DNA from: Istiophorus platypterus
Taxonomy: Eukaryota; Chordata; Actinopteri; Istiophoriformes; Istiophoridae
NCBI GenBank assembly: GCA_016859345.1
Contig: CM029123.1
Span: 5,417,501-5,481,500, forward strand
Length of the DNA: 64,000 nucleotides
Direction of reading: 5' to 3'
Within the stretch, counting starts at the first letter, position 1, and each line of letters starts with the position of its first letter. Positions 35,147-50,615 of the stretch are shown piece by piece. The notes below the pieces were generated by a model. It made no database searches, had not been told where the DNA came from, and worked only from the letters and a program-made list of their open reading frames with translations. The position numbers and the translations under genes are program-made.

Positions 35147-38100
35147 TTTTTCATCAGTTCCTGAAAAAATATTTAAGATGTTTTTGCATTTTTTTTCCTG
35201 TATTTGCAGACGCAATCAAAACTACACCAACATCCTGCGATTTCTGAACCTGGGAGATAAGAAGCTTAATCCATTTGACATTACAAATCGGTTCACCCAC
35301 CTCTTCTGGCTCGGTGACTTGAACTACCGTGTTGAATTCCCAGCTACAGTAAGTTGTAACCAGTCCAGTTCACTGTATAGAAATGGCACTAGAACAGATT
35401 TAATATAGCATACTATACATGCTTGGGACCAAATTATTTGTTGATAGAACATTTTAATTGAGCTTCAATTGTTATGATAAATCTTCCCAATAATTACATG
35501 CAGATTCACAAATATATCATTAGTGTTTTCTTTCTTTATACATTTCATGAAACCTGTCTTGTCATGACATTTACCTCAAGAAGGAGACACTCAGCAGTGC
35601 TAGACTTCAATGACTTGTGTATCAAAGAGCATGCTGGTTGTCATGTGTCTAAGCTCTCAGCTGTTAAAAACCTTTAGGCAGAAAAAGTTACCACTTTGTG
35701 CTGTTTCCTTTCACAGGAAGCTGAGTATATTGTGACTAAGATCAAACAGCAACAGTACCAGGAACTCCTCAGTAAAGACCAGCTCAGCATGGAAAAGAAT
35801 GATGGAAAGGTCTTCCTACATTTTGGTGAGTCATGACTATATTTAGAAATTCTTTAGCGAACCCGCTAGTGTTGATATACTGTACAACGGGTTAAATCAT
35901 ACTGTATGTGACTTACATTGACTAAAGTAACCCTTTTCTGGACATTTTTGGCATATTATTTTACAGCATACATCATGATATTAAAAATGTGTCTTTTTAA
36001 TTGTCATTTAATTATAGATGAGGAGGAAATCACATTTGCACCCACCTATCGCTTTGAAAGAGACACGCGAGAGAAGTACGCCTACACAAAAGCCAAAGCC
36101 ACGGGGGTAAGCTTACTCCTAGTCAGATGTCTTTTCCCTATGGGACTCCTGTCATGCCTCATAGTGCAGAAACAGTAAAGGCAAGCACATCATTGAACAC
36201 AAATGTCAAAGGACCCAGAACATGCTTTTTGCTTTAAACCATCTAGGTCAAAAAGTCTATGTGAAGATAGAAAATGTATGAAATCAATCTCTTACAGGCA
36301 CCAGGATCAATTCAAGTTTCAAAGTTTCCCTTTGAGACACGAAAGGCCTCAAGAATTTAGATCTCTTGAATTGATCCACAGCAGTAAATATGTTTGATCC
36401 TGTGTCTCACAGAAATTGTGTGAACTCTTATACGTGACCTCAGATTCACCAGATATTGTAAAACACAGGATAAAAATAAACAGTGGGTCAGGGGGGCAGC
36501 AGACAGCTCACCAACATTTCAGCTGCTTGTCAAGCTTAAACTGGTGTTCAGTCCCCTGTGTGAAATCTCTCGTATACCCTATTTATTTATGTATGACAAA
36601 CTTAACTCCACAGACAAAATACAATTTACCCTCTTGGTGTGATCGTGTCCTGCGGAGGTCATACCCTCTGGTTCATGTTGTCTGCCAAGCTTATGGTGAG
36701 TAAATTCCCCACGAACATTTTGTGGCTGACCTTTATTTTACAGGTTCATCATTTCTGAATAATTACCTAGGAAGGATTCTAAAAAAAATAACGTAATTTA
36801 GTATTAATATAACAGGGACTATGTTCAAATGTTGCACTACCATTTAATCAATTCCTGTAAATTGTCTTTCAGTTTGTGTGCAGGATGTAAGCTAAACGTG
36901 ATTTCATTTATCATTTGAATTAACTGTTATCTTGCAGGATGCACTAATGACATCATGACAAGTGACCACTCACCAGTATTTGCCTCATTTGAAGTTGGAG
37001 TAGCTTCACAGTTTGTCTCCAAGCAAGGTTTGATCAACAGCTACGCCTCACTACAGACACGCTTATATTCCTTGCTGAAAAAAAACTGTGGTAGGATATA
37101 AATAGGGTTTGTTTTTTCCCCCCAGATCCAAACAGTGCACCTCAAGGTGGGATACAAATCATGAACTGTGTGGCCACATTGCTGACAAAATCAAAGACCA
37201 AGTTCTGCATTGAATATCATTCCAGCTGCTTGGAGAGTATGTTTTGTCTTTTTGATTGACCACATCTCATTGGATTCTCTTAGACTGCGCTTTAAAATAT
37301 CAAAACAAATGTTTCTCTAAATGTCTACAGAAACGGTGAAGACATCAGAGGGAGAGAACACGGAGCATGCAGATGGGTCCATAAAAGTCTGGTTCGGCAA
37401 CCAAGTTGTGGTAAAGTGAAGAAGCAGCTTTTTGGTGTTGAATTTGCCTTAATGTGGCGTCAGGAAATTATCATTCATGGTCTTTCTATCTTTTCAAGCT
37501 CACCCCCATCATCTCTGACCCCGAGTACCTTTTGGACCAGCACATCCTCATCTGTGTGAAGTCAACAGACTGTGAAGAGTCTTACGGTAATGGACTTACA
37601 TGAAGTTTGTGACGCATATGCACCGAGCTGAGCAGCACTCACAGTTTACTGGTGTGTTATTTCCACAGGTGAGGGCTGTGTTGCACTGCGAGCTGCGCAG
37701 TTCTGCTACACAGAGTTTCAGGTCACACTGACTCACCATGGAGAGAAGACAGGCACCTTGACCGGCGGCATCCAGCTACACACGTCTGAGGGCAAGCCCA
37801 CTGAGAAGTTATACGGTGAGTCTGGAAATCAGCTCAGGACTTGCCTATTAAATCCATTCAACATCAGTTCTTGTAGCATCAATCCTATTTTACTCTGATT
37901 TCAGATTTCGTCAAAGTTGAAAGGGATGACCCTGTCAGCTCAAAATGCAAAGGCAGTGACTTCAACAAGTGCGACATTTTTTCACTCGTGATTACTTCAG
38001 AATATCACAAACATGACTTCCCACTGTGATATTTTCTGTCTGCTTGTTGACAGGTTTTCCATCACCCAAACACATGATATTTCTAACCCCAATTACATGG

Positions 38101-38965
38101 GAGTGCCGATGCAAAGGGGCAATGTAACAGATAAAGGCTGGAGTTACAGCATGCCACCAAAAAATCTCGCCACTGCTGGGCAAGGGAGTAAAGACAGCAA
38201 GAAGGGTGGTTTTGATGTGAGCACACGCAGTCCCACAGGGAAACCTTGTCCCATGTAAGTGCCTGTTTCTGGTGCAATGTGACTTCAGCTGCAGTTTCAC
38301 ACAGACTCTTAGCGCTCAGGAAAACACATCTCTAAAAATAACATAAACCAATTGAAAGTGAAACCAGATCTTTTCTCATATGATCCTTTGTCTCATAGGG
38401 GTGAGGATGAAAAGATGTCTGAGATGTTTGACAACCCCCTGTATGGTTCAATGGGAAAATCCCATGGTTGGGGCAAGGACCAAGACCCCCAGCAAAAAGA
38501 CCACTTCACACCCCCAGACCCAATGTTTGCACCTTCCAAACCAGCAGATGGAGACCCTGAACGCCCCCCGGTGCCCACCCCACGCAACCGCTCTTTCACC
38601 TGCTCCGAAAGCAAACCTCAGCCTCCGACCCCCTGCAGCGCATACCCCTCAGTGCTCAAGAAACCAGTGGTACCCTCACGCTCAGAAGGTGGGATGGCAC
38701 AAGGCCGGCCTCCTGTACCCGCTAAGTCCCGACCAGCCATACCAGAGCCCCAGGCCCCTAAACCCAGAGACTACAGAGACAGCTCTGAACTCCCCAACAA
38801 ATTTAGAGTGCCAGCAAGACCAGGCCAGTCCCAGTCTCACAAAGACGGTAAGGAAAAATCTTTGTCTATAATCTCCTGACAAATGTACTGCAAATAATGA
38901 TGCAAACTCTTTGTCTTTCTTTAGTATATCCTGATGTTCACAAGACGGGCCGTTCTGTGAAGTGA
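27886..38965 (+). CDS. inpp5d: phosphatidylinositol 3,4,5-trisphosphate 5-phosphatase 1, SHIP1 (27 exons, 1095 aa)
   Basis: Removes the 5-phosphate from PIP3 downstream of immune receptors in blood cells. Exons: 27886-28025, 28569-28632, 30373-30508, 30619-30742, 30961-31101, 31189-31279, 31362-31439, 31548-31625, 31731-31854, 32526-32632, 33084-33186, 33280-33476, 33554-33671, 33763-33859, 35210-35348, 35717-35825, 36018-36106, 36614-36695, 36938-37027, 37126-37236, 37331-37410, 37499-37586, 37669-37815, 37905-37968, 38054-38254, 38399-38847, 38925-38965. All phases agree (3288 nt). An N-terminal SH2 ([23 protein letters not shown]) is followed by the 5-phosphatase domain from about residue 384 ([17 protein letters not shown] 566-573; PSWCDRVL 651-658; SDHSPVFA), a C2-like region, and a Pro-rich tail with NPNY (877-880) and NPLY (945-948) phosphotyrosine sites. 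The start at 27886 matches mammalian length; an in-frame ATG at 27820 would add 22 residues. The SH2 and these NPxY sites separate it from SHIP2, which also carries a SAM domain that is absent here. Confidence 0.96.
28633..30372 (+). other. inpp5d intron 2, noncoding
   Basis: No exon seen. About 28810-28985 contains a degraded copy of the dispersed repeat also found at 32060-32460 (GACCTTT, ACTAAACATCA, GAGCATGTTACCATGG, TGTAAACTCTTAGTC). A near-perfect 22-bp inverted repeat lies at 29682-29759. Confidence 0.5.
32060..32460 (+). repeat. dispersed fish repeat (ATTGGATGGATCACCATGAAATTT family) in inpp5d intron 9
   Basis: The order GCAATTGGATGGATCACCAT, AATGACATTCCCATCAGCCT, GTTAGCCTGCTAACATGCTA, AACATCAGTATGTTC, GCATGTTAGCATGGTGAC and GCACCGCTGTAG, then CTGCTAGCATGGCTGTAGAC, is that of a repeat I know as very common in teleosts. 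It has no coding capacity. Partial copies are at 26535-26640 and 28810-28985. The family name needs a repeat-library search. Confidence 0.65.
33860..35209 (+). other. inpp5d intron 14, noncoding with TG microsatellite
   Basis: The largest inpp5d intron after intron 2. A (TG)n tract with interspersed TATG lies at 35104-35146, about 60 bp before the acceptor of exon 15. Nothing else is recognised. Confidence 0.6.
35104..35146. repeat. (TG)n microsatellite
   Basis: Read directly, ending in GTATGTGTATGTG. Its closeness to the exon 15 acceptor means it lies near the branch-point region. Confidence 0.9.
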
Positions 38966-39700
38966 GATCGGGCCACAGCGCTGGTCCTCACTGACTGTGC
39001 AGCTTTCCTTCCCTGCATTTTTGGAAACATCAAATCCACAAAGCAAAGTCTTGAGCCCTTCACTCCCCTTGCCTGTGTGTGTGTCACTGATGAGTTGCCA
39101 TTCATTTGTCGACAATTTGGACAATATTTCTATTTTCTTTCTTGCTGAAGGTAGATGAGAGGATTGGTTCCATTCTAATCTCCGTCCTTTCAATATGAAG
39201 CTAACAGCCAGCGGCCAGTTAGCCTAGCATAGCATAAAGACTGGAAATGGGGGAAACAGTTAGCCTTGGTGTATACAAACACCTCTGGGCGGAGCCAGGA
39301 TGAATATTACCCCCCGTTTCCAGTCTTTATGCTAAGCTATGCTAACCAATTGGTGGCTGTAGCTCCATATTTAACTGACAGAGACTGTACGTGGTTTCAA
39401 TGTTCACACTTAAACCTTATCATAATGGCGAATAAGCATACTTGCCAAAGTGTTGAACTGTTCCTTTAAAGTGATATAAACGTTAGAGACCCGTTATCAG
39501 ACTTCATTTCTGCTGAGCTCGCATTACAACATTAGTTTAAATTGAACTCTGCTAAATAATTCTGTTACATTTCATGCAGAGTTTTACACTATACAGTAGC
39601 TAACGAATGTTTACCCACAGTATTATCTTGCACAGAGTTTGAGGTGTTTGCCTTGAAGATGTATAATAAATGCTCCAATAAATTTAAATATTAAAGCTTC
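38966..39700 (+). other. inpp5d: predicted inpp5d 3' UTR with a foldback repeat and poly(A) signals
   Basis: After the TGA at 38963-38965 no coding sequence follows. AATAAA hexamers at 39665-39670 and 39677-39682 are the first plausible poly(A) signals, so the inverted repeat at 39193-39370 would be inside the mature 3' UTR. Confidence 0.55.
39193..39370. repeat. foldback pair of a dispersed repeat (about 60-bp arms)
   Basis: The left arm (39193-39253) contains GCATAGCATAAAGACTGGAA. The right arm (39310-39370), read in reverse complement, contains GCATAGCTTAGCATAAAGAC, also ending in TGGAAACGGGGGG. The flanks also match the same repeat family out to about 39085 and 39470. The spacer is about 56 bp, so the RNA could form a long hairpin. 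Confidence 0.8.
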
Positions 39701-40429
39701 AACGAGACTTTCTTAACTTTTTTTGTTTTGTTTTTTTTTCCCCCTTAGCCTTATAATGAGAATAATTGCTTGTAGGACTGTATTTAAATGTAATTAGGTC
39801 TGTAAGTCTTTGGACAGTGAAACAATTTTCATCATTTGTCCTCTGTACACCACCATGATTGATTTAAAATGAACAAATCAAGATGTGATGGAAGTGAGGG
39901 ACTATGCATAAAAATGGCTGTAATTCCTGAGCAGTTAATGGGGTATTTATGTTAAACCCCTGGAAATAAAGCTGAAACTCTACACATAATCACATATCTT
40001 GATTTGTTTGTTCCAAATCCATTGTGGTAAGATGCATATGTCCAATTATATAGGCAACTTACTCTATTTATGAGGTAGAGCCCAGTCTGGTATTAGATCA
40101 TTACTATCATTTGCTCCCATCTGTTGTCGCCTAAAAGAACTGCATGCAGAGTACAAATATCATGTTACTGAAGTAAGTTAAAATATTTAAACCCTTAAAG
40201 ATATTTTACTTGATGCCATTGAAATGATAGTCATCGGTGTGTGATGGTTTTTATTTTATTTTGCCCAGCTGCACTTTTTTTTCATATTTATATAAAGAAT
40301 GGTTTCTGTCGTAAAACAATACTAAGCAGACCTTTGAAAGGGATTTTTCCACACACTACGAAAAGTTTCGCTGGATGTATGTTAAACATTCCCTTTTTTC
40401 CAGAGAGATTAATATTATCTAGTGCAGTG
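39701..40429. other. intergenic, no feature recognised
   Basis: AT-rich sequence between inpp5d and lsm2 without open frames resembling known proteins and without clear repeats. Confidence 0.4.
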
Positions 40430-40735
40430 CAGTGGTTTCCAAACTGGGGGTCAGGACACCTCAGAGGGCTGCAAGATTAATCAGAGGGGACATGAGACAA
40501 AAGAAAATACTTCCTCCATAAAATTTAATGATGTTTTTCAGGTATTCCTCTAAGCTTTATTATTTGTCGTGTGACCAATTGGATAATTTAACCTCTTTAG
40601 ACCTATAAAAACCACACAATTACCTTTCAGCTGACTTGGTCCTAAACTCTACACGTACATAACTGTTGATGATGGGCCCCATGTTTAAGATGCTTATTTG
40701 AAAGGGTTCAGAGGCTAAAAAGGTTGGAAACCACC
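40430..40735. mobile_element. MITE-like element with CAGTGGTTTCCAA termini
   Basis: The left end CAGTGGTTTCCAAACTGGGG is mirrored by GGTTGGAAACCACCG at the right end. The internal GGGCTGCAAGATTAATCAGAG resembles a short element widespread in fish and other vertebrates. TCTAG on both sides may be part of an 8-bp target duplication, which would suit a hAT-type element. Confidence 0.6.
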
Positions 40736-40939
40736 GGTCTAGTAAATCCTAAGTCTTCTCTCAAACCCAGCAGGTCTCTATAAACAAACACTTCAGAATA
40801 AGGGGTATCGCACAAGACCAACAGGTAAAGAGAGCTAGAGAGTTATTCCGCGCATTCTGTGAGACCTTGTGTTACATTCTTACCTCCCAGCGATGATATA
40901 ACGCTTTATTGTCAGAGCATTGACTTAAGGAGGTAAAAT

Positions 40940-41113
40940 AAAACAGGTAACTAAAGTTAGAGCAGGTACCGCACCTGCGAAGATTGGACGTGCCTCTGGC
41001 TCCCTCTTGTGGAGCTGGTGAGTAACTGCAGCTCCCGTCCGTCGCGGAAATATCGCGCAGCTTGATCCATCATCAACACCGGACGCGCGACCGCAGCCTC
41101 GCCAACAGCAATA
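40940..41113 (+). promoter_or_regulatory. lsm2: lsm2 promoter and 5' UTR
   Basis: This stretch is GC- and CpG-richer than its surroundings (GTCCGTCGCGGAAATATCGCG, GGACGCGCGACC). It runs straight into the ATG at 41114 and lacks a TATA box, as expected for a housekeeping gene. The transcription start cannot be placed from sequence alone. Confidence 0.5.
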
Positions 41114-42289
41114 ATGGTGAGAAATCAGCCAGTTTGTCTTTTAGTTCGTGTTAAATGTCTCTTCTCAACATCCTTTAACATTCAGCCGCCGCTCACCGCG
41201 CCGGTTCCACCTACTTCGGTCTGCTAGCTATCAGCAGCCTGTATCATGCTCGAAGTTTAGCCTGCCGCTAACCCTAACGTTAGCATGTCGCTCTGTTTTT
41301 CAGCTTTTCTACTCGTTTTTCAAGTCTCTGGTGGGGAAGGACGTGGTGGTGGAGCTCAAAAACGACCTGAGGTTAGTTTTGTTTTATAACCTGCTGGGCC
41401 TAGTCCCTGAAGCCTCCATTATTTAGCTCCACCGGCGGTAACAACATTAGCTCTTTTTGGAGCAGAGGAGGGGGAACGTGAACGATGGTAGCTAGCGAGG
41501 CTCAAAAGTGCTTGCTCCAACTTTAGTTTTGAATTAACATCATACGAGTCAAACAAGTGTAAAAATAACACGGGCTCGATATTACCACAGATATGCTCGA
41601 CCTCGTCTTTGTCGCTGAACGTAACATTCATCACAAAGCCCGTAATTGTTGCTGTGCCGGTGGTTTGGATTGCTGTTTATTGTGCAGTGGTATTGTTATT
41701 TTGTCCATCCCTTGTTTGTCCACATCAGTGGTTCGCTCACTTCTATTTTGGTCTTTGGTGCTTTTGATGTAAGGATGGAGTGTGTATTGATGCCATTTTT
41801 ACTGTAACATCTTTTTTTCCAGCATCTGTGGGACGCTTCATTCTGTCGACCAGGTTGGAAATGATTCATTTTCGTTATTTTGAAACAATGAACTTTCCAT
41901 CGTCTATCTGATCTCTAACATCTCTGATCTTTGCTTATGTGTTTTAGTACCTGAACATTAAGCTCACAGACATCAGTGTGACAGATCCAGAGAAATATCC
42001 ACACATGGTAGGTTTAGCTCATTCACTGTCTTCACATGTTTCAGCTTTTACAACGCATCTGTCTTAAGCCTGTTGTTCTCTTTGGGGACCAAGAAACCCA
42101 GGGTCCTCTCAGAAAATATACTTAGCATTGTTTTATCACCATGTTACTTCATGATGTTTACTAATTTTAGGAGAGATGTTTATAATACTTTGAACAGAGA
42201 ATACAGAAAATAATGCATTGCTTCTGTTTCTGCAAAACATGTTTAAAGTGTAGTTTATTACCTGGTTTTACTCCAATTCCCAGATGCTA

Positions 42290-42323
<34 letters not shown>

Positions 42324-42678
42324 AACACTTGAACATATTTTGTGTGTTGTGAATATCCATGGAAAACCTTTAGACAGATATAGATGCATCTGTCTTTGTC
42401 TGCCCATGCTTTTTGTAAAGAGAACATAATCCATCCAAAAGTAATGTATATTTTCTTTTGCATAGCAACACATATACCACACAAAACCTGAAATAGTTCC
42501 TTATTTGGTGTAATACCAATGCTTTTTAGTTATTTCTGTATTTTGTAGGTGCAAGCAACCTTTTTGGCAGAGAAAAGGGTTACCACCCCAATACTTTTCT
42601 ACATTTTGGGTTTTAACAAGGTCATAATAAAAAGAAAAGGTTGAATTATTTTTATATATTAATTATAATCATTATTAA

Positions 42679-42739
<61 letters not shown>

Positions 42740-43126
42740 TTATTATTATACTCTAAGAATGAGAAGGTTAGGCCATTGACAGTAAAACACCTGTGAAACT
42801 TTTATTCTGTTGCTAGTTTTAGAGTTCCATGAAATGAGAAATTTGAAAAAAGATCACAAGTAACCAATTCCATCCTCAGCCATCTGTTAAAATAATATTG
42901 AACAGATTTTGTACAGCTGTAAGCTGATTCACGGCATCTCCAGCACTTTGAATTCTGATCGTATTCAAACTTCATTTTGTCTTGTTTCAATTTACTCCAG
43001 CTGTCTGTGAAAAACTGTTTCATCCGGGGATCTGTGGTCCGGTATGTTCAGCTACCTGCTGATGAAGTGGACACTCAGCTACTGCAAGACGCCGCACGAA
43101 AAGAAGCAATGCAGCAGAAGCAGTGA
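41114..43126 (+). CDS. lsm2: U6 snRNA-associated Sm-like protein LSm2 (5 exons, 95 aa)
   Basis: Subunit of the Lsm2-8 ring that binds the 3' end of U6 snRNA in the nucleus, and of the Lsm1-7 ring in mRNA decay. Exons: 41114-41116 (the ATG codon only), 41304-41371, 41823-41853, 41948-42007, 43001-43126. They total 288 nt, giving 95 aa, the usual length. The Sm1 motif is FKSLVGKDVVVELKNDLSIC followed by YLNIKLTDI; the Sm2 motif is NCFIRGSVVRYVQLP. The protein looks almost identical to mammalian LSM2. A first coding exon holding nothing but the start codon is unusual, but the phases are exact. Introns 2 and 4 carry no exons; intron 4 contains CA and ATT microsatellites. Confidence 0.97.
42292..42322. 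repeat. (CA)n microsatellite in lsm2 intron 4
   Basis: About 15 CA units, read directly. Confidence 0.9.
42680..42750. repeat. (ATT)n microsatellite in lsm2 intron 4
   Basis: A run of more than 20 ATT/TTA units with one interruption near its right end, read directly. Confidence 0.92.
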
Positions 43127-44880
43127 TTCAGCTGCAGGATGGGGTTTAGTTTTGGGTGGGTGGTAGCGTGGGATTTTTGCAACAGTTAGTAATAAGTAGT
43201 TTGAGTTTCGAGTTGATTTCATTTCAAAATGATAAGTACAGTTTTTGCAGCTCTTGTACTCAAGCAGTATTGGTCATTAGCCTCTGCTTTTTCTCAAGAA
43301 TTTAATTGCATTCCTGACATTAGTGATCAACAATTTACAAAACTGTAACTATTAAAAATGTTCCTTACCTCACAGGCCCTATATGAGGCTTCCTTTTTGA
43401 TATTGTCTTTTGTTAGTTAAAAAGAAATAGAACTAAATGTAATTTTGAGCCCAGCAGAAGTAAAATTCTGTAATATTTCTGTTGCATAATGCCAGCCCTG
43501 CCACATATCTTCAAAAAAATGACTTGGGGATTTTTTTTATGCCACTTCAAAAATTAAAAGCTATTTTATTTACGTTTTGACCAAGTTATTGCCATTGGTA
43601 GTTTTTTATATTTCTCTTTTAAATGTATTTAAGGATTTTAGTTTTGCTGTGTAAAAATATTGTAGAAACCGAATATTCTTTATTGCCGTGAGCTATGCTC
43701 ATGGAAAAAAGTTCTTTTGCCAATGACTGCGCTTTGGGGAGATAAAGATTAAAGTCCTCTGGCCTTATTGAGCGAAGCATCTAAATCAGAACACTGAGAT
43801 GAATTAAAACATGTCAGAGGGTTTTGAGGACATGACAGCATGGTGTAAGAGATGTGCTGTTAAGTTTTTGTCTTCCGGATGTGTGATACATATTTTAGTG
43901 ATAAATTTCAATACATGAGTGATGGAAACTGGGTGATCAGCATACATGTGTTTAATTCTTCTAATCCTCCTCATCATTGTGCTTCAGCTTAGTGTTCTGC
44001 TCTATCCCGTTGTTTCCCTATAGGATTGTTTAAATTTAGACTATGTGACTTAAAAAGTTGAAGAATATTCAAATTCTTACAAAAGAAAAGTTTTATTAGC
44101 AGTAAAAGGCACCCTTATTCAATTTAGTACACTCAGGTGTTAAGATGCTACAGCCTTACTAATTCTGGTATAAGCAGTTTCCTTTTAAGGACTAATTTAC
44201 CTCATGTTAGCAAACTTCAGATATATAGTACTGTCTAGCATGCTATTCACTCAGTGTTCTGTGCTTGTGTTACTGTTTAACGTTATCCCATTATTGTCAC
44301 TTATGGCCACAGGTTAAATAGGTGGCATTTCATTTTTATCTTCCAAAAAACTAAAGGTGCGGTGGATGGTTTGTCAGGGCCTTTAGTGGCCCTTTGAAGC
44401 AGTTGTGTGGTACAAGAGTATAAGTAGAGAATGTAGCATGCTGTATTTTCCGACAGTGTAATCTGTGAAGTTGAGAAATATCTGGGCAGTTTTTCCTCCT
44501 GTCACTGGAGTGTGTACTGAGATCTTTTTATGAGAAGGGAGAGGAGCATGTGACAGATTTAGCGAGTTTCAATTTTGGTCAACATCAAGGGGGAAAAAAA
44601 AGCTATATGGATACTTTATTTTGCGGCCCAGCTCTTTTTAGTTGCTATTTCTGATTTAAAAAAAAAAGAATACTAGTAATAGTAATTTGATGTCAAAATT
44701 AAGGTCCTCCAGTCTAGGTTGAAAGAGCCCGCTCGTCAAACAGATTTGAGTTATGTCCTCTCGCTATTTGTAGCCATTTAGTCTGGTGAAAATGGTGAAA
44801 CCGTGCCTGTACAATTCAGCGTCATTTCTCACTTTCATATGACAAACTCATTGAAAATAAAGAGGTCACTCTGGTGTTAA
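43127..44880 (+). other. lsm2: lsm2 3' region with a distal poly(A) signal
   Basis: No coding exon. The strongest plus-strand AATAAA is at 44856-44861, with ATTAAA-type hexamers nearer the stop (for example near 43749). lsm2 may have a short and a long 3' UTR; the long form would end next to the bcl6 3' end. Confidence 0.45.
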
Positions 44881-44889
44881 TACATAGAA

Positions 44890-46046
44890 ATCCAATACCT
44901 TTATTTTACATTCATACATCTATAACATTGTACAATAATTTTAATGCAGTTTAAAAAAGCCCAATCCAAAAACAAGTCCTGAAGATTTACAATGGTGAAT
45001 TTGCATGTTTTCAGGTTGGTGACAAGCATTTAAAAATATATACACACACATTCACACACACACACACAGGGAATTAGGACAAGTGGTGTCCTTGAGTTGT
45101 ACCTTAACAGAGCTGGGCTGAATGGAGAGGAATTCAGTCACCATAGAGAAAGGCACATTGAATACACAGTGTATGTACAAACAAAAACTTGACACGTACA
45201 CAACTTTACTGTAGGATCTAGAACAATGACCAAAAACTGTAAACCTTCACTTATTAAAAACAACTTAACAAAAACAAGTCAGTCACATCTATACAAATAC
45301 ATTTGAAGCAAAATATTTTCTTGGTCATAACAAAGCAGTACCTTGAAATGCATTTCAACACTTAGATTGGCTCTGCCAGCAGAGAGCAATCCCACAGATA
45401 TAATTACACAATATGTCACAATATTTATGCAGTTGCCCACTTCATGTGTGCTGACAACTGGCAACGGTAAGAGAGTACCTCATGCATATCCTCATCAGAC
45501 AGCAGTCTTCTGATATGTTTTACACTAAATCCAATTACGTCACGTTTAACTTTTTTTCCCTTTCGTACGAATATGGCAACTTGACATGGTGCAACATGTA
45601 CATAAAAATGTATAGACAACTCTATACAGCCGCAAATCCCATTATCTTAAAATATATGTACCACCCGTCAATCAAAATTTTCAATACTTCAGAAAAGTAA
45701 GTTCTCTGATATAAAATACTGTATTTTCAAAAAACAGACTTGTTTACATTCCTTCCTTCTCAACAAAATAAAGCTTTATATACGTACCTTCAAAGCTTAG
45801 AAACACTCTCAGCATACATACATTTATATATATTCATATCTTATATAGAAACAATAAAGTGACTAAGATGCCATATGTGGCTCTACGTTCACATGTAGTG
45901 GAAACCCGTTTAGAATGGCATACGCAGCCAATTTATTTGTCTAATGAACACAGTGTGGCACTACAATTTTGGATGATTGTACAAGTTGGGGTCTTTAAAT
46001 GCCAAGGTCAAGATTGCCTCCGTTCAAACTGTTCCCTTCTTTCAGC
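44890..46046 (-). other. bcl6: predicted bcl6 3' UTR
   Basis: TTTATT at 44900-44905 is AATAAA on the minus strand, about 1.15 kb after the stop codon. The interval has no open frame of interest and includes a CA-rich stretch near 45042-45068. The length of the UTR is inferred from this signal only. Confidence 0.55.
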
Positions 46047-49507
<3,461 letters not shown>

Positions 49508-50556
49508 TTTGTCAAGTTCTGCAAATAGAGAAAAAAACAGAGGAAACATGAAGATTATTTCACCCAAAAAATAAATAAATAAAAAAAACAAGTTCCTCGG
49601 TGGGTTTGTTTTACTGCTATGCTACGAATCAGCCCTCCCTTCTAGGGCTGAAGCACAGGTAATCTTTAAGTGAATTAACTGGGCTGAGATTATTTATGAT
49701 CCACAGAAGGTCTTTATCAATGTGGCAGACAGATACATTCTTTTCACCAGAAGGCGGCGCCATTTATTAAACAAACAATGTCTAGACATTCAGATTTCTA
49801 CCTTTGAAAGAATTTCTTACTCTCACTTTCGCTCTCAACCACCGGTTGACAGCTTATTATAATAATGCACCAAATACAGTTCGCATATTCAGATTAATGA
49901 AAAATGGCAGCACATTGTCACCGAGAAGCGGAGAAAAGTTGAGAGCCTCTCTGCTCTCAGTTGCGTAGTTGCAGAGTTTCAGTTCAGTATGAGCTGGCAG
50001 ATAAAATAAGGAATAACAAACAGCTCACTTAACTGAAAATGTTTTGTCAAACAAATAACATCCAAACTATGAATTTCAATTTCAACCGCAAGCTGATTGA
50101 ATCCTTAAAAATAACCCAGTGCAGCTGTCAGTGTTTTACGACTGTCAGTTTTCCGAGTTTGCTATAATAACACCAGTGAGAGCGTGTTGTTGTGAAGCCC
50201 GGTAGCGCTCCGGCTCCGCTCTTCTCCGCCAATACGTTAAAGCGCGTTTACGAGTCAATTACTTTATGCGTGTGAAAAGTAATATTCGAGTAACTCGAGG
50301 CGGAGACGGTGTCTTTATCGCCGTCCAGACTCTGGTCTGTAACCGGACACGTCCGAGAATAGAACCAGGGCAGGACGCAGCCTAAATACACTGGTGCCCT
50401 CTGATCCAGCGGTGCTAAATAATGACGCATCCCGCAATGTCAACAAAATTCACCGCGATTCCACAAAGTGTGTTGTGACGGCTACGACCGTGCAACGTGC
50501 AGCTCGAGTCGGTCCGACCCGTGCCGGGAGATAAAGACCCTCTTTCAGGGTAACTC

Positions 50557-50615
50557 AAACAAACAAACCAACAAACAAACAAACAAACCAACAAACCAAC
50601 AAACAAACAAACAAA
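50557..50615. repeat. (AAAC)n imperfect microsatellite
   Basis: AAAC/CAAC units are read directly in bcl6 intron 1. Confidence 0.9.

Noticed and set aside
42680..42750. CRISPR-like or satellite array
   Set aside because: Simple trinucleotide microsatellite; a CRISPR array is not expected in a vertebrate nucleus, and no spaced direct repeats are present anywhere in the window.
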